Part shown: piece by piece, positions 5,121 to 5,646 of the stretch
How the letters are laid out: every line of letters starts with the position of its first letter
Position numbering within the stretch: position 1 is the first letter of the stretch
NCBI GenBank assembly: GCA_036160575.1
Contig: JAYYDT010000074.1
Span: 1-5,646 of the forward strand
DNA: 5,646 nucleotides
Direction: 5' to 3'
Origin: TMED26 sp002694075
GTDB lineage: Bacteria > Pseudomonadota > Alphaproteobacteria > Thalassobaculales > Thalassobaculaceae
The notes under the pieces: model-generated
What the model saw: only the letters and a program-made list of their open reading frames with translations
The model's database searches: none
What the model was told of the DNA's origin: nothing
Position numbers and translations under genes: made by a program

Positions 5121-5573
5121 TCACCCCGATAAAAACAATGCTCTCTCGGCCTCTCGGCGGCGCACCAGGCCTGCCAGGCGGCGTCCTGCGGCAAACACCC
5201 ATCGCGGGAACTCATTGGCTGCGCCCTCATAATCACCGCGCAAAACCTTCTTGCGCAGCGTGCTGACGCTGAGACTGCCGGTGTTAAACGAGAAAGAAAC
5301 CAAAGCATCGTATTGACCTTGGCTATGCGGTACTGGACAAAGCCGGGGTACCGCACGTTCAAAACGCACTAAATCTTTTGCCAGTAATTCTTCGCCTTCC
5401 ACCCTTTTTATCGGTGGCGAGTCCGCTGTGATGCCTGTGCAGCTACCCCACCCGATGGTCCAATATCCGGCCGCGCGAACATATGGCTCCGACCGAAACC
5501 CTTCGAAGTCTTTGATCAGGTCTATACCGACTCGGGCGAGGGGGCTGGCCGCTACCCCATCTTTTTCTGGCAG
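5121..5573 (-). pseudogene. GH24 phage-type lysozyme (endolysin), degraded
   Basis: The open frame encodes a GH24 muramidase, which cuts the MurNAc-GlcNAc bond of peptidoglycan. The N-terminal active-site segment is GIDLIKDFEGFRSEPY then AAGYWTIGWG, with the catalytic Glu at 5502-5504. Family motifs follow: PHSQGQYDALVSFSFNTGS, GDYEGAANEFPRW, LAGLVRRREAERALFLSG and stop TGA. Two defects are seen. No ATG, GTG or TTG lies between the in-frame TAG (5574-5576) and the Glu; the first usual start is a GTG at 5402, which would give a 93-residue piece without the active site. The E-8aa-(D/C)-5aa-T triad has Arg (5475-5477) in place of Asp/Cys. One extra base in the 5555-5558 homopolymer would join the frame to the ATG at 5558-5560 and give a normal N-terminus. 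It is AT-richer than the genes to its left, consistent with phage origin. The family is clear; pseudogene status is inferred. Confidence 0.72.
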
Positions 5574-5646
5574 CTACAGCCGGCGATATAAAACAAGGGG
5601 GGGCTTTACCAGCAGTTAATAGAGGCGCCATAGGTTTGGTTATAAA
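5574..5646. other. Unassigned right edge upstream of the lysozyme
   Basis: No gene can be supported. The minus strand has an ATG at 5629-5631, but its frame runs out of phase with the lysozyme and ends at 5443. A run of seven G (5597-5603, plus strand) and stops in the lysozyme frame suggest decayed sequence or base-count errors. Confidence 0.35.

Noticed and set aside
5443..5631. Minus-strand frame of 62 codons starting with ATG at 5631
   Set aside because: It overlaps the lysozyme N-terminal coding sequence in another frame and shows no motif. It may only be the original start region of the lysozyme shifted by base indels, which cannot be shown here.

Overview
The window looks like chromosomal DNA of a GC-rich alphaproteobacterium, possibly of the Rhodospirillales. 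This is inferred from the high GC content, the adjacent glmU-glmS pair and the form of the tRNA-Val; no species can be named.

Layout: five protein genes all read on the minus strand from about 4700 down to 1: a PAPS-type sulfotransferase (3832-4701), a small lipoprotein (3219-3677, possibly starting at 3812), a secreted trypsin-like serine protease with RTX repeats (1807-3222), glmU (343-1689) and the N-terminal part of glmS (1-336, continuing off the left edge). GlmS makes glucosamine-6-phosphate. GlmU acetylates glucosamine-1-phosphate and turns it into UDP-GlcNAc, the precursor of peptidoglycan and lipid A; the mutase GlmM that links them is not in the window. The lipoprotein and protease overlap by 4 bp (ATGA), so they are probably made together. 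The protease has no Sec signal but has 15 RTX nonapeptides and a hydrophobic C-terminal end, both features of type I secretion. The transporter is not in the window.

The right part differs. A tRNA-Val(CAC) gene (4933-5007, plus strand) has a good sigma70-like promoter and a terminator-like hairpin downstream. Beyond it lies an AT-richer stretch holding a GH24 phage-type lysozyme on the minus strand. This lysozyme has no usual start codon upstream of its catalytic Glu and has Arg at the second active-site position, so it is best read as a decayed phage remnant next to a tRNA gene.

Most worth checking: the GlmU acetyltransferase site has Pro where E. coli has the catalytic base His363, although the other active-site residues I compared are kept. 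The uridyltransferase metal ligand Asn227 is Asp. The protease carries a consensus EF-hand-like loop just before its catalytic Asp and is coupled to an unrecognised lipoprotein. I found no CRISPR array, intact mobile element or clearly new multi-gene system.
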